Assembly: GCA_018806915.1 (NCBI GenBank)
Contig: JAGKQI010000086.1
Coordinates: forward strand, 186,001-250,000
Length of the DNA: 64,000 bases
Direction of reading: 5' to 3'
DNA from: Phytophthora colocasiae
Taxonomy: Eukaryota > Oomycota > Peronosporomycetes > Peronosporales > Peronosporaceae
This document shows, piece by piece, positions 41,715-53,700 of this stretch (its first letter is position 1; each line of letters begins with the position of its first letter). The notes under the pieces were generated by a model, which made no database searches, was not told where the DNA came from, and saw nothing but the letters and a program-made list of their open reading frames with translations. A program made the translations under genes and the position numbers.

Positions 41715-42174
41715 TGTAACGGGGTTACACGTACAAGTGGTTGTACCACTTGTAACTCTAACAGTTAGGATAACTGTTAGAGGTTTGAAATGGGCCTCAG
41801 ACCTTGGTGTGCTGTACACACCAAAGGATACATGGGCGAACCACATTATTGGGTGGTTCGTGTGCATTTGTGCATATTATTGGTAGAAAGTAACGGATTT
41901 CTACCAATCACTGAGCAGAGTTTCTGCCAACCACACGTTGGCAGACCCTTTAGAAATAGATAACAAACAGTTTTAGGAGGTCCATAATTGGCTTATGCCA
42001 AATTCAATAACAGTTCTCATTTTACGGTATTTTGCAGTTTAATTTAGTTATATTTGATTTAATTATACTTATTTAAATAAGTATACTTAAATTAAGTCTA
42101 TTCTAATTGCACGCTTCCTCATACACGTAAGCGCACGTGTACGCCATCTAATAGGTCTAGGTAGACCTATTACA
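41715..42174 (+). repeat. LTR of C2
   Basis: 460 bp, TGTAACGGGG to CTATTACA, followed by the primer-binding site at 42177. Preceded by ATGGT of the antisense ORF fragment. Confidence 0.92.
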
Positions 42175-42223
42175 CCTGGTAGCACTTTGTAGTCCGTCCC
42201 ACGACCGACTGCTGTTCGTTCGT

Positions 42224-43210
42224 ATGGAGTCATACGAACGCGGGGTAGAGAACTCCCCAATGGATGAGGGATCTGCTGGGACCCCTCAAATGTCCGTGAC
42301 GCGCACGGACTGCGCCCACCTGTCTGATCCAGAGTGGGAGGCTCTCCAAAGACTCTCACGAGTCATTGGACAGGCAGCGGTAGCTACGATGATTCGTACG
42401 CTATCGACGACAGAGCAACATGGTGTTGCTCTGGGGTACATTGTTAAGGAGCAACGAGATGTTGCTGCCTCGGTGGCTTCCCCTAAGCCACGCGTGGAGT
42501 CGTTGAAACTCCACGTGAGTACCTACACGGGGAAGGAGGACGAGACCCTCCTTCGGTGGCTTGTCGAACTCGACACAGCCGTTGCGGCTCGACGTATCGT
42601 CGATCCGATGTCGAAGGTCGCGTTCGCCATGTCATGTCTTGGCGGACGTGCGAGGAGTTGGGCCTATGGGCGCCGACTCTCGGATCCTACGTGCTTCGGC
42701 ACGTACGAGGTGTTCAAGGAGGAGCTCAAGCTTGCGTTTGAGCCCCCGAAGAACGAGTTCAGATCGAGAGCGGAGTTTCTCGATCTGCAGCAGGGCAAGG
42801 ATGATGTTCACACCTTTGCCCAGCGTGCTCGATACTTGGTATCGAACATAGTGGCCAACCCGATCGACGAGGCGACCAAGGTTGTCACGTTCATGAAGGG
42901 ACTAAGAGAAAGTCCCGTCAAAACATATCTCTTCCGAGAGTATCCGAATACTCTCGAAGAGGCGATCAGCCTTCCGATGCAAGAGGAGTTTAGCCGACGT
43001 CAAGCTAAACTCCATGCGAACGCGCCGAAGCCGGCGCGTCCTGTTGTGAAGACGGGAGGTCCGGAACCTATGGACCTCTCGAGTGCTACGACTGCTGGTC
43101 AACAGCAGCGTAAGAACAGCAAGGTTCGATGTTACAAGTGTAGTAACATCGGTCACTATGCACGCGAGTGCACAGCGGGCGGGCGTTCAAAAAACGCCAA
43201 GGACCAGTAG
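42224..43210 (+). CDS. Gag of family C, copy C2
   Basis: 328 residues, intact, about 95 percent or more the same as C1 gag by eye (for example IRTLSTTEQHG against LRTLSPTEQHG). Same capsid blocks and a single CYKCSNIGHYAREC knuckle. ATG 42224 is inside the same 10-bp hairpin. Ends at TAG 43210, overlapping the slip site and its hairpin. Confidence 0.92.
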   Translation: MESYERGVENSPMDEGSAGTPQMSVTRTDCAHLSDPEWEALQRLSRVIGQAAVATMIRTLSTTEQHGVALGYIVKEQRDVAASVASPKPRVESLKLHVSTYTGKEDETLLRWLVELDTAVAARRIVDPMSKVAFAMSCLGGRARSWAYGRRLSDPTCFGTYEVFKEELKLAFEPPKNEFRSRAEFLDLQQGKDDVHTFAQRARYLVSNIVANPIDEATKVVTFMKGLRESPVKTYLFREYPNTLEEAISLPMQEEFSRRQAKLHANAPKPARPVVKTGGPEPMDLSSATTAGQQQRKNSKVRCYKCSNIGHYARECTAGGRSKNAKDQ

Positions 43211-43230
43211 GCGCGGGGCGTCCTACTGGT
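43189..43230 (+). promoter_or_regulatory. -1 ribosomal frameshift signal, C2
   Basis: AAAAAAC at 43189-43195, 7-nt spacer, and hairpin arms ACCAGTAGG (43203-43211) and CCTACTGGT (43222-43230), unchanged from C1. Copy C3 has only five A at the equivalent place (50773-50778), which removes the heptamer. Confidence 0.88.
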
Positions 43231-46200
43231 GATGCAGTCTCGCGTGTCGAGCTTGGACACGCGACGATGAAGACTGCTGCCCCCAGCGAGAAGGTTTCTC
43301 GCTGTAAGCTGCAAGATGACAAGCCAAACCTTGTCATCCTGAACGTGATTTCGAAGAGAGTGAACTCTCTTCGTGCCCTAGTGGACTCGGGCGCGTCGAA
43401 CAACTTTGTTCGACAGGGAAGTCTTCGAAGGTTTGACTTCGAAGAAGCCGACACGCCTCGCAGCGTGTTGGAGGTGCAGTTGGCAACAGGTGCCACCGTG
43501 AGGACTGAGAAGCGCGTAGTCCGTGTGCGCTTCTCTTACAAACGAAGGACGTTTGTAGAAGATCTTATCGTCTTGGATCTAGACGATAAGTTCGACTTGG
43601 TATTAGGCATGCCGTGGCTTGCACGGCATGACCCGGTGATCAACTGGGAGAAGCGTACGCTCGTACGCTTCAACAACACATGCGCGACAGAGAGCGATGG
43701 CCCTGTCAGTGCTGCACATGCACCGGCCGGTGCATGTGGATCCCCAGTTGAGGCAGCAGCGGCCGCCGCTGCCTCCGATCGCCGCCGGCGACCGCCAGCG
43801 ACTCAGGGAGTCGTTGGGAGAAAATGTGTGTCGACTCAGAAATCTGAGCCGAAGGGTCGCGGTCACATGAGTGATGGTCAGGTGAATGTGAATCACCTGA
43901 CGCGTAAACATCTGAATGATGTTTGTCACATGAGTGATGGTCAGGTGAATGAGATTCACCTGAGAGAAGGTATTATACCGGTATTACCGGTATCCTTGGA
44001 GGTACTTCAAGCCCCCAAGGGTCGCGCCGACGACGTCGCGTCAACTCTGGGAGTTGACGAAGAAAATAAAATTCGGGGAACCGAAAGACGTGCGTCAGCT
44101 CTGGGAGCTGACGCCACTGGCGCTTCGCTGCTAGTTCCGGGAACTAGCGATCGGTCATCAGCTCCGGGAGCTGATGAGACGTGTACAAGCGAACGTTCGC
44201 TGCTAGTTCCGGGAACTAGCGATCGTGCGTCAGCTCTGGGAGCTGACGATATGTGTACAAGCGAACACTCGCTAGCGCAGGAAGCTAGCGAGAGCACGTC
44301 GACTCCGGGAGTCGACGATGCGGTTGCTTCATCCGCTCCGGGAGCGGATGGAGGCGCAGCGGTTCAGGGAACCGACTGCGCGGCAGGAGGTGCTGGCGGT
44401 TGCAAACGCCCAGCACCCGAACAACCTGCGTGCTCACGTGCAGCAGCGCTGCACGCGATGAGCGGCACACAAGCAGTGCTTGAATGTGCGAGTCAGCGGA
44501 AGGAATCCGCTGACGATTGCGACAAGTTCCGTCAAGGTGGGATGCCTTGGACGTGGAGCGCCTGGAGCCGGGCTCCACGGTAGACCTTCGCGGCGCAAGC
44601 TCAGGGAGCTGCGCGAGTCTCAGTCCGGGACTGAGACGGGTGTATCTGCAGTGCAGACACCGAGTGTCGAGACGTTGAACGTCTTGACACGTACTGGTAC
44701 TGGGTTACAGTACCAGAGGATGCGGTTGGAGAATCCGCCGACGAGTGCGTCGGCGTTGACCGCACTTCCAACGATGAGTTGGAAGCGCTTCGCGCGAGAC
44801 TTGTACGATGGACGCATCGAACAAATTTGCATTCTCTCGGATATCGAGAGAGTGGACCGCGAGGCCGAAGAGCTGAAGCAGCTCGTCGTCGATGGGATCA
44901 CTGAGGGTGATGACTCCCTCAGTGCGAAGACTAAGAAGCAGCGCTTCGAAGAGCAGAGTTGGGACTCGTTGAGGTCGAGTCCCTACTACGAAGTTCTGCG
45001 GGAGTACAAGGATGTACTCCCGGACGAGATTCCTTCGGAGCTTCCGAAGGACAAGGGCGTACAGCACGAGATTGATCTCGTGCCGGGCACGAAGTACTGT
45101 GTTACACGGCAGTGGCCACTGCCGCGTGAACAAGTGCAAGCGATCGACGACTTCTTTGAAAGTCGTCGTCTTGCAGGTCAAGTGCGGGAGTCAAAGTCCC
45201 CGCACAGTGCCCCAACGTTCTGTGTTAAGAAACCACAGGGCGGCTGGCGCATCGTTCATGCGTACAACAAGTTGAACGATGCGACGATACCGGCGCAGAC
45301 GCCGATACCGCGAAAAGATGTTATCATCGATTCGATGGCCTTGAGCACTATCTTCAGTGCTCTAGATCTGCGTGATGGATTCTATCAGATCCTCATGCGT
45401 GAGAGGGACATCCCTCTCACAGCGGTAAGCACTCCAAGCGGTATGCTTTGGGAGTGGCTCGTCATGCCACAGGGGCTTAAGAACGCCCCTGCGACGTTCA
45501 ATAGATGCGTGACACATCTATTGCGCTCGGTGCGCGACTTCGCACCGAGCTACTTCGACGACGTGTTCGTCCACAGCCGGGCTGTGAACGGGAAGACGGA
45601 CATTGAGATGCACAAGGTGCATCTTCGGAAGCTGCTAGAGCTTATGAGGAAACATAAGCTCTATGCGAACCTGAAGAAGTGTATTTTCGGGGCGAGCGAG
45701 ATACCCGTGCTGGGGTGTCTCGTGGGGAAAGACGGCGTGCGCCCTGACCCAGAGAAGGTCAGAGTGATCAATGAATGGCCCACGCCATCCAATGTGAAGG
45801 AACTGAGGCAGTTATTTGGGCTTGCCACGTACTTGTGCAAGTACGTGGACAACTATGCGGGCAAGATTCGCCCGTTGTCACAGCTTCTTAAGAAAGAAGC
45901 TGAGTGGATTTGGACGACCGAGTGCAAGGAGGCATTCGGTGCAGTCAAGCAGGGCTTGACTGAAGCGCCGATCTTGGCCGTGGCGGACCAAGATCGTCCA
46001 TTCCACGTAGTGTGCGATGCATCCGACTTTGCAATCGGATGTGCATTGATGCAACACGATCACGAAGGGCGTGATCGTGTAGTCTACTATCAATCGCGTC
46101 AGCTGAAGCCAGCTGAGCGTAACTATCCCGTACATGACAAGGAGCTCCTTGTCATGAAGTATGCACTCGCAAAGTTCCGAGTGTATCTACTTGGGAGTAG

Positions 46201-48392
46201 ACCGTTCGTGGTCTATACAGACCACGCATCATTGCGTACGGCGATTAAGTCGCCGCACATCTCGCAACGTATGGCGAGATGGTTGTCCTTCTTCGCGGAG
46301 TACAACTTCCGGGTGGAGTACAAACCCGGAAGACTCAATGTAGTGGCCGACGCGTTATCGCGTCGACCTGACTATGCGGAGGCGGTCGACGCCAACGCTG
46401 TTGGCGTCGTGAGGACAAGTGTGCCGTCGTCAACGTTGATTGACGACGTGAAGAACGCGTATGCAAGGGATGCAGACGCGAAGGGGCTGCTGGAGTTCCT
46501 CGCAGCACCTTCCGACGTGGCACGTCGGAAGCTAACCCCTCATCTTCGAGCTCGTGTACACCACTATCGTGTACACGAAGGCCTACTGTTGTACAGTGCA
46601 GTAGACGACAATGCGGATCGCATTGTCGTTCCGAATGATCATGACCTCCGGTTGAGGATCATGTTCGAGTATCACGATGCCCCACGGCAGGGCATCCGGT
46701 CGTGAGAAGACATACACTCTTCTCACGCGTGACTTCTACTGGCACCACCAGTACAAGTGGGTGCGCAAGTACGTACGTGCTTGCGAGGTTTGTCAACGCG
46801 TGAAGCCTGCGCAGTTCTCGCAGGCTCCTCTTCAATCACTACCGACTCCGTCGGAGTGTTGGCAGTCCATGTCCATGGACTTTGTCTTCGGTCTTCCGCC
46901 TGACAGCAAGCGGAGGACGGGCATCGTTGTCTTTGTGGACCGATTCAGCAAGATGGTTCATCTTGCTGCCGTCCCGGCTACTGTTACAGCCGCGCAGACT
47001 GCGCGACTGTTTGTTGACATGGTGTTCAAACACCATGGCATGCCGCTCGACATTGTGTCGGACCGTGATCCACGCTTCACAGCGCGGTTCTGGCAAGAAG
47101 TGTTTACACTTGTTGGTTCACAGTTATCAATGTCGACTCCGGATCATCCGCAGACGGATGGACAGACCGAACGTGTCAACCGTGTATTGGGTGACACGTT
47201 GAAGAGCTACGCTCACTCGTTCCCGCATTGGAGCGAGTGCTTGCCGATGGCAGAGTTTGCCATCAACAACTCAGTGCTTGCCTCGACAGGGCATACACCG
47301 TTCTACGTGAATGCCATGAGGCATCCACGATTGCCGAGCATGCTCGGCGGGGTAGCTTCCTCCTTAAGTGGGGGAGGATCTACGGTTGCGTCCGAACAAC
47401 CGCAGAATGCAACTGATAGCAGCACACTATCAGCTGCGGTGACGCGTGCGACGTCTCGTTCGAGCAAGAACGAGCGCGCGATGTCTGTGCCGGGCACAGA
47501 CATGAGAGATGATAGCGAGCAGGCAGGGCCTGCTGCTGACAAGGGCGACAAGCTGAAAGGATTCAGCTCGGGTGCGCTAGACTTTGTCCAGCGAAGACAA
47601 GCCGTCATACGGTTTGTCCAGCGAAGACAAGCCGTCATACGGTTTGTCCAGGATGCTATCGCAGCTTCTGTCGATCGACAGAAGCTGAACGCTGATACTG
47701 TTGGTAGAGGCAACACAAATGAATTCAAATTGGGTTCATTGGTTTTGTTAGCTACGCAAAACCTACCTAAACATGCAGTGTCTGACTTTGGAGCGAGCAA
47801 GCTTGCTCCAAGATTCATTGGGCCGTTCAAAGTACTTGAACGGCACGGCAACGCGTACCGGCTGGACATACCGTCCAGCATGAGGCTCCACCCGACCTTC
47901 TACGTCGGGCGGTTGAAGCCGTACGTGCAGCACGGACTACCTAGGGTTGGTAGTCCGACCGAGGAGTGCGAGAGGCCTGGAAGGCCTTCTCGAGACCGTC
48001 GACACGGTCGATCAACCGGTTCACTCTCGTCCCAAGACCGGACGAGAGGTTCGAGGCAGTCTGCTTCAGAGCCGCTATCTCAGCGCTCTGTGACTGCTCC
48101 AGCGCAGCAACTCGATCATGCAGGGCACGATCGTCATGGTCATAGCGGTGACCATACGGAGGGAGTGTTCTCGCCCCCTCCGCCGCCGTTGCACGACGCG
48201 TGTGGAGCGATCCGCTGGATTGTTGAGCGGATCGTGGCTCATAAGAGAACGAACACTCAAGAGGTTCGTTTTCGTATTCGTTGGAGAGGATATCCTCCCC
48301 ATCGAGATACATGGGAGCCGCGGAACGTCCTGATGGAGGACGTTCCGGAAATGGTGAGGGCGTACGAAGCCCACCATAACTTGCAGGGGTAA
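43189..48392 (+). pseudogene. Pol of family C, copy C2 (nearly intact)
   Basis: Protease DSGASNNFVRQGS near 43385; linker ladder; RT with FSALDLRDGFYQILM, MPQGLKNAPATFNRC and YFDDVFVHS (about 45558); RNase H with CDASDFAIG, YPVHDKELLVMKYA and YTDHASL; integrase with CEVCQRVKP, SMDFVFGLPPDSK, SDRDPRF and GQTERVN; then FIGPFKVLERHGNAYRLD and the chromodomain (IRWRGYPPHRDTWEPRN) to TAA at 48392. Breaks: base losses near 44530 and single-base losses near 46684 and 46696. A 30-bp stretch is duplicated at 47588-47650 (RRQAVIRFVQ twice), and 42 bp are missing near 48063. Confidence 0.92.
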
Positions 48393-49298
48393 ACCCTGCA
48401 CGAGGAGTGTTGCGGTCAGCCACAGCACTCGGAGCTCCGCGTGGCTCGAGACGACCACGAAGCTCCTTGATGTGATCGGGTACACGGACAATCGTGTACC
48501 CCAGAAGATCACTTTCGGTGAGACGTGTTGCCAAGGGCTGGCAACACGGACAGGGTGTGCCAAAGGGAACGGCACATGGGATCCCCGCTTCCATGGACTG
48601 ATCATGGAGGCGTTCACACTTACCACGTGTAGTGTAAGTGTAGTAGCGATCGCGAGCCGCAGCAACGCGATCGCGATATACCTTCGGGTCTTTGTTGAAG
48701 TTTTCAACAAAGGCGTTCCACGACTGACAAAGTGCCTGCCACTCGGGCACTTTGCTCTTGCGCGAAGTCTTCTTCGCTGCATAGTATCGGAGCTCGTGGA
48801 AGAGCCCGATATAGTAGTCGCGTCTTTGAGTCTCGGACTCAAAGACAATCTTAGCGGCGACATCGTCGTCGTTGATACTGTTGCATGAGTACAACAGTAT
48901 CGGGTTCGGTGGTGAACTAGCACCGAACCGGTCATGGATTTCTGCCTCAGTAGGCATCCATGGTGCACGCACTGGAGGATCAGTGTGTGGAGTAGTGAGC
49001 GCCCTCGACATGGGGGACGCTTCATCATCACTGCGCGGACGCTTCGAGCTTGAAGCGTCCGAGACCTCAACACGAGGTCGTCGAGATCCCACGGGTGGGT
49101 CTGACGTGTCTTCGGACGAAGACACAGGAGCGGGAGCTTTGACATCAACCTCTCCCTCCTCGACATCCTCGTCGTCGTTGACGATGTCTTCGTAGTCCTC
49201 TCCAAAGAGTTCTTTGAGAGGGACAGCAGGATTCTTAATCTCTGCTAGAGAAGAAGAAGAAGTCTTCTTCTCATGCTTCTTCTGATGGAGAGCATGGT
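47941..49298 (-). pseudogene. Antisense accessory protein of family C, copy C2, N-terminally cut
   Basis: The frame is open from the LTR junction (49298) to the stop at 47941 and ends TPRSDYQP. It has lost the first 60 or so residues, with the start codon, because the next LTR begins at ATGGT. The central block (RRDYYIGLFHELRYYAAKKT), the Cys cluster (PCAVPFGTPCPCCQP) and the C-terminal coil are kept, but 14 residues of the coil (EVRVLRAEVCEAAQ in C1) are deleted. The deletion is in frame on both strands. Overlaps the pol end by about 450 bp. Confidence 0.8.
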
Positions 49299-49758
49299 TG
49301 TAACGGGGTTACACGTACAAGTGGTTGTACCACTTGTAACTCTAACAGTTAGGATAACTGTTAGAGGTTGGAAATGGGCCTCAGACCTTGGTGTGCTGTA
49401 CACACCAAAGGATACATGGGCGAACCACATTATTGGGTGGTTCGTGTGCATTTGTGCATATTATTGGTAGAAAGTAACGGATTTCTACCAATCACTGAGC
49501 AGAGTTTCTGCCAACCACACGTTGGCAGACCCTTTAGAAATAGATAACAAACAGTTTTAGGAGGTCCATAATTGGCTTATGCCAAATTCAATAACAGTTC
49601 TCATTTTACGGTATTTTGCAGTTTAATTTAGTTATATTTGATTTAATTATACTTATTTAAATAAGTATACTTAAATTAAGTCTATTCTAATTGCACGCTT
49701 CCTCATACACGTAAGCGCACGTGTACGCCACCTAATAGGTCTAGGTAGACCCATTACA
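49299..49758 (+). repeat. LTR shared between C2 and C3
   Basis: 460 bp. On the left it cuts the C2 antisense ORF at ATGGT; on the right it is followed by C3's primer-binding site (TGGTAGCAC at 49761). Confidence 0.92.
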
Positions 49759-49807
49759 CCTGGTAGCACTTTGTAGTCCGTCCCACGACCGACTGCTGTT
49801 CGTTCGT

Positions 49808-50790
49808 ATGGAGTCATACGAACGCGGGGTAGAGAACTCCCCAATGGATGAGGGATCCACTGGGACCCCTCACATGTCCGTGACGCGCACGGACTGTGCC
49901 CACCTGTCGGATCCAGAGTGGGAAGCTCTCCAAAGACTCTCACGAGTCATTGGACAGGCAGCGGTAGCTACGATGATTCGTACGCTATCGCCGACAGAGC
50001 AACACGGTGTTGCTCTGGGGTACATTGTTAAGGAGCAACGAGATGTTGCTGCCTCGGTGGCTTCCCCTAAGCCACGCGTGGAGTCGTTAAACTCCACGTG
50101 AGTACCTACACGGGGAAGGAGGACGAGACCCTCCTTCGGTGGCTTGTCGAACTCGACACAGCCGTTGCGGCTCGACGTATCGTCGATCCGATGTCGAAGG
50201 TCGCGTTCGCCATGTCATGTCTTGGCGGACGTGCGAGGAGTTGGGCCTATGGGCGCCGACTCTCGGATCCTACGTGCTTCAGCACGTATGAGGTGTTCAA
50301 GGAGGAACTCAAACTTGCGTTTGAGCCTCCGAAGAACGAGTTCAGATCGAGAGCGGAGTTTCTCGATCTGCAGCAGGGCAAGGATGATGTTCACACCTTT
50401 GCCCAGCGTGCTCGATACTTGGTATCGAACATAGTGGCCAACCCGATCGACGAGGCGACCAAGGTCGTCACGTTCATGAAGGGACTAAGAGATGGTCCCG
50501 TCAAGACGTATCTCTTCCGAGAGTATCCGAATACTCTCGAGGAGGCGATCAGCCTTGCAATGCAAGAGGAGTTTAGCCGGCGTCAAGCTAAACTCCATGC
50601 GAACGCGCCGAAGCCGGCGCGTCCTGTTGTGAAGACGGGAGGTCCGGAACCTATGGACCTCTCGAGTGCTACGACTGCTGGTCAACAGCAGCGTAGATAT
50701 TGGCAAGGTTCGATGTTACAAGTGTAGTAACATCGGTCACTATGCACGCGAGTGCACAGCGGGCGGGCGTTCAAAAACGCCAAGGACCAG
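49808..50790 (+). pseudogene. Gag of family C, copy C3
   Basis: Same gag as C1/C2 but broken: one base lost near 50087 (frames 49808-50101 and 50098-50727) and one gained near 50699, just before the zinc knuckle. In addition the slip run is five A (50773-50777), so the -1 signal is lost. The hairpin enclosing ATG 49808 is intact. Confidence 0.9.
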
Positions 50791-53700
50791 TAGGCGCGGG
50801 GCGTCCTACTGGTGATGCAGTCTCGCGTGTCGAGCTTGGACACGCGACGATGAGGATCTGCTGCCCCCAGCGAGAAAGTTTCTCGCTGTAAGCTGCAAGA
50901 TGACAAGCCAAACCTTGTCATCCTGAACGTGATGTCGAAGAGAGTAAACTCTCTTCGTGCCCTAGTGGACTCGGGCGCGTCGAACAACTTTGTTCGACAG
51001 GGAAGTCTTCGAAGACTTGACTTCGAAGAGGCCGACACGCCTCGCAGCGTGTTGGAGGTGCGGTTGGCAACGGGTGCCACCGTGAGGACTGAGAAGCGCG
51101 TAGTCCGTGTGCGCTTCTCTTACAAACGAAGGACGTTTGTAGAAGATCTTATCGTCTTGGATCTAGACGATAAGTTCGACTTGGTATTAGGCATGCCGTG
51201 GCTTGCACGGCATGACCCGGTGATCAACTGGGAGAAGCGTACGCTCGTACGCTTCAACAACACATACGCGACAGAGAGCGATGGCCCTGTCAGCGCTGCA
51301 CATGCACCGGCCGGTGCATGTGGATCCCCAGTTGAGGCAGCAGCGGCCGCCGCTGCCTCCGATCGCCGCCGGCGACCATCAACGACTCAGGGAGTCGTTG
51401 TGAGAAAATGTGTGTCGACTCAGAAATCTGAGCCGAAGGGTCGCGGTCACATGAGTGATGGTCAGGTGAATGTGAATCACCTGACGCGTAAACATCTGAA
51501 TGATGTTTGTCACATGAGTGATGGTCAGGTGAATGAGATTCACCTGAGAGAAGGTATTATACCGGTATTACCGGTATCCTTGGAGGTACTTCAAGCCCCC
51601 AAGGGTCGCGCCGACGACGTCGCGTCAACTCTGGGAGTTGACGAAGAAAATAAAATTCGGGGAACCGAAAGACGTGCGTCAGCTCTGGGAGCTGACGCCA
51701 CTGGCGCTTCGCTGCTAGTTCCGGGAACTAGCGATCGGTCATCAGCTCCGGGAGCTGATGAGACGTGTATAGGCGAACAGTCGCTGCTAGTTCCGGGAAC
51801 TAGCGATCGTACATCCGCTCTGGGAACGGATGATATGTGTATAAGCGAACACTCGCTAGCGCTGGAAGCTAGCGAGAGCACGTCGACTCGGGGAGTCGAC
51901 GATGCAGTTGCTTCATCCGTTGTAGCGGATGGAGGCGCAGCGGTTCAGGGAACCGATTGCGCGGCAGGAGGTGCTGGCGGTTGCAAACGTCCAGCACCCG
52001 AAGAACCTGCGTGCTCACGTGCAGCGGTGCTGCACGCGATGAGCGGCACACAAGCAGTGCTTGAATGTGCGAGTCAGCGGAAGGAATCCGCTGACGATTG
52101 CGATAAAGTTCCGTCCAAGGTGGGATGCCTTGGACGTGGAGCGCCTGGAGCTGAGCTCCATGGCAGACCTTCGCGGCGCAAGCTCAGGGAGCTTTGCGAG
52201 TCCCAGTCCGTGACTGTGGAGGGTGTGTCTGCGGTGCAGACACCGAGTGTCAAGGCGTTGGACGTCTTGACACGAACTGGTACTGGGTTACAGTACCAGA
52301 GGATGCGGTTGGAGAATCCGCCGACGAGTGCGTCGGCGTTGACCGCACTTCCAACGATGAGTTGGAAGCGCTTCGCGCGAGACTTGTACGATGGACGCAT
52401 CGAACAAATTTGCATTCTCTCGGATATCGAGAGAGTGGACCGCGAGGCCGAAGAGCTGAAGCAGCTCGTCGTCGATGGGATCACTGAGGGTGATGACTCC
52501 CTCAGTGCGAAGACTAAGAAGCAGCGCTTCGAAGAGCAGAGTTGGGACTCGTTGAGGTCGAGTCCCTACTACGAAGTTCTGCGGGAGTACAAGGATGTAC
52601 TCCCGGACGAGATTCCTTCGGAGCTTCCGAAGGACAAGGGCGTACAGCACGAGATTGATCTCGTGCCGGGCACGAAGTACTGTGTTACACGGCAGTGGCC
52701 ACTGCCGCGTGAACAAGTGCAAGCGATCGACGACTTCTTTGAAAGTCGTCGTCTTGCAGGTCAAGTGCGGGAGTCAAAGTCCCCGCACAGTGCCCCAACG
52801 TTCTGTGTTAAGAAACCACAGGGCGGCTGGCGCATCGTTCATGCGTACAACAAGTTGAACGATGCGACGATACCGGCGCAGACGCCGATACCGCGAAAAG
52901 ATGTTATCATCGATTCGATGGCCTTGAGCACTATCTTCAGTGCTCTAGATCTGCATGATCGATTTTATCAGATCCTCATGCGTGAGAGGGATATCCTCTC
53001 TCAGCGGTAAGCACTCCAAGCGATATGCTTTGGGAGTGGCTCGTCATGCCACGGGGGCTTAAGAACACCCCCGCAACGTTCAATAGATGCGTGACACATC
53101 TATTGCGCTCGGTGCGCGACTTCGCACCGAGCTACTTCGACGACGTGTTCGTCCACAGCCGGGCTGTGAACGGGAAGACGGACATTGAGATGCACAAGGT
53201 GCATCTCCGGAGCTGCTAGAGCTTATGAGGAAACATAAGCTCTATGCGAACCTGAAGAAGTGTATTTTCGGGGCGAGCGAGATACCCGTGCTGGGGTGTC
53301 TCGTGGGGAAAGACGGCGTGCGCCCTGACCCAGAGAAGGTCAGAGTGATCAATGAATGGCCCACGCCATCCAATGTGAAGGAACTGAGGCAGTTATTTGG
53401 GCTTGCCACGTACTTGTGCAAGTACGTGGACAACTATGCGGGCAAGATTCGCCCGTTGTCACAGCTTCTTAAGAAAGAAGCTGAGTGGATTTGGACGACC
53501 GAGTGCGAGGAGGCATTCGGTGCAGTCAAGCAGGGCTTGACTGAAGCGCCGATCTTGGCCGTGGCGGACCAAGATCGTCCATTCCACGTAGTGTGCGATG
53601 CATCCGACTTTGCAATCGGATGTGCATTGATGCAACACGATCACGAAGGGCGTGAGCGTGTAGTTCACTATCAATCGCGTCAGCTGAAGCCAGCTGAGCG

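Larger units (their letters stand above)
41715..49298 (+). mobile_element. Family C copy C2, first full unit of tandem array
   Basis: One LTR (41715-42174) plus an internal region that ends inside the antisense ORF at ATGGT (49294-49298), directly followed by the next unit's LTR. Unit length 7,584 bp; the next unit (49299-56888) is 7,590 bp. C2 has the best-preserved genes: intact gag, and pol with only two breaks. Confidence 0.9.
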
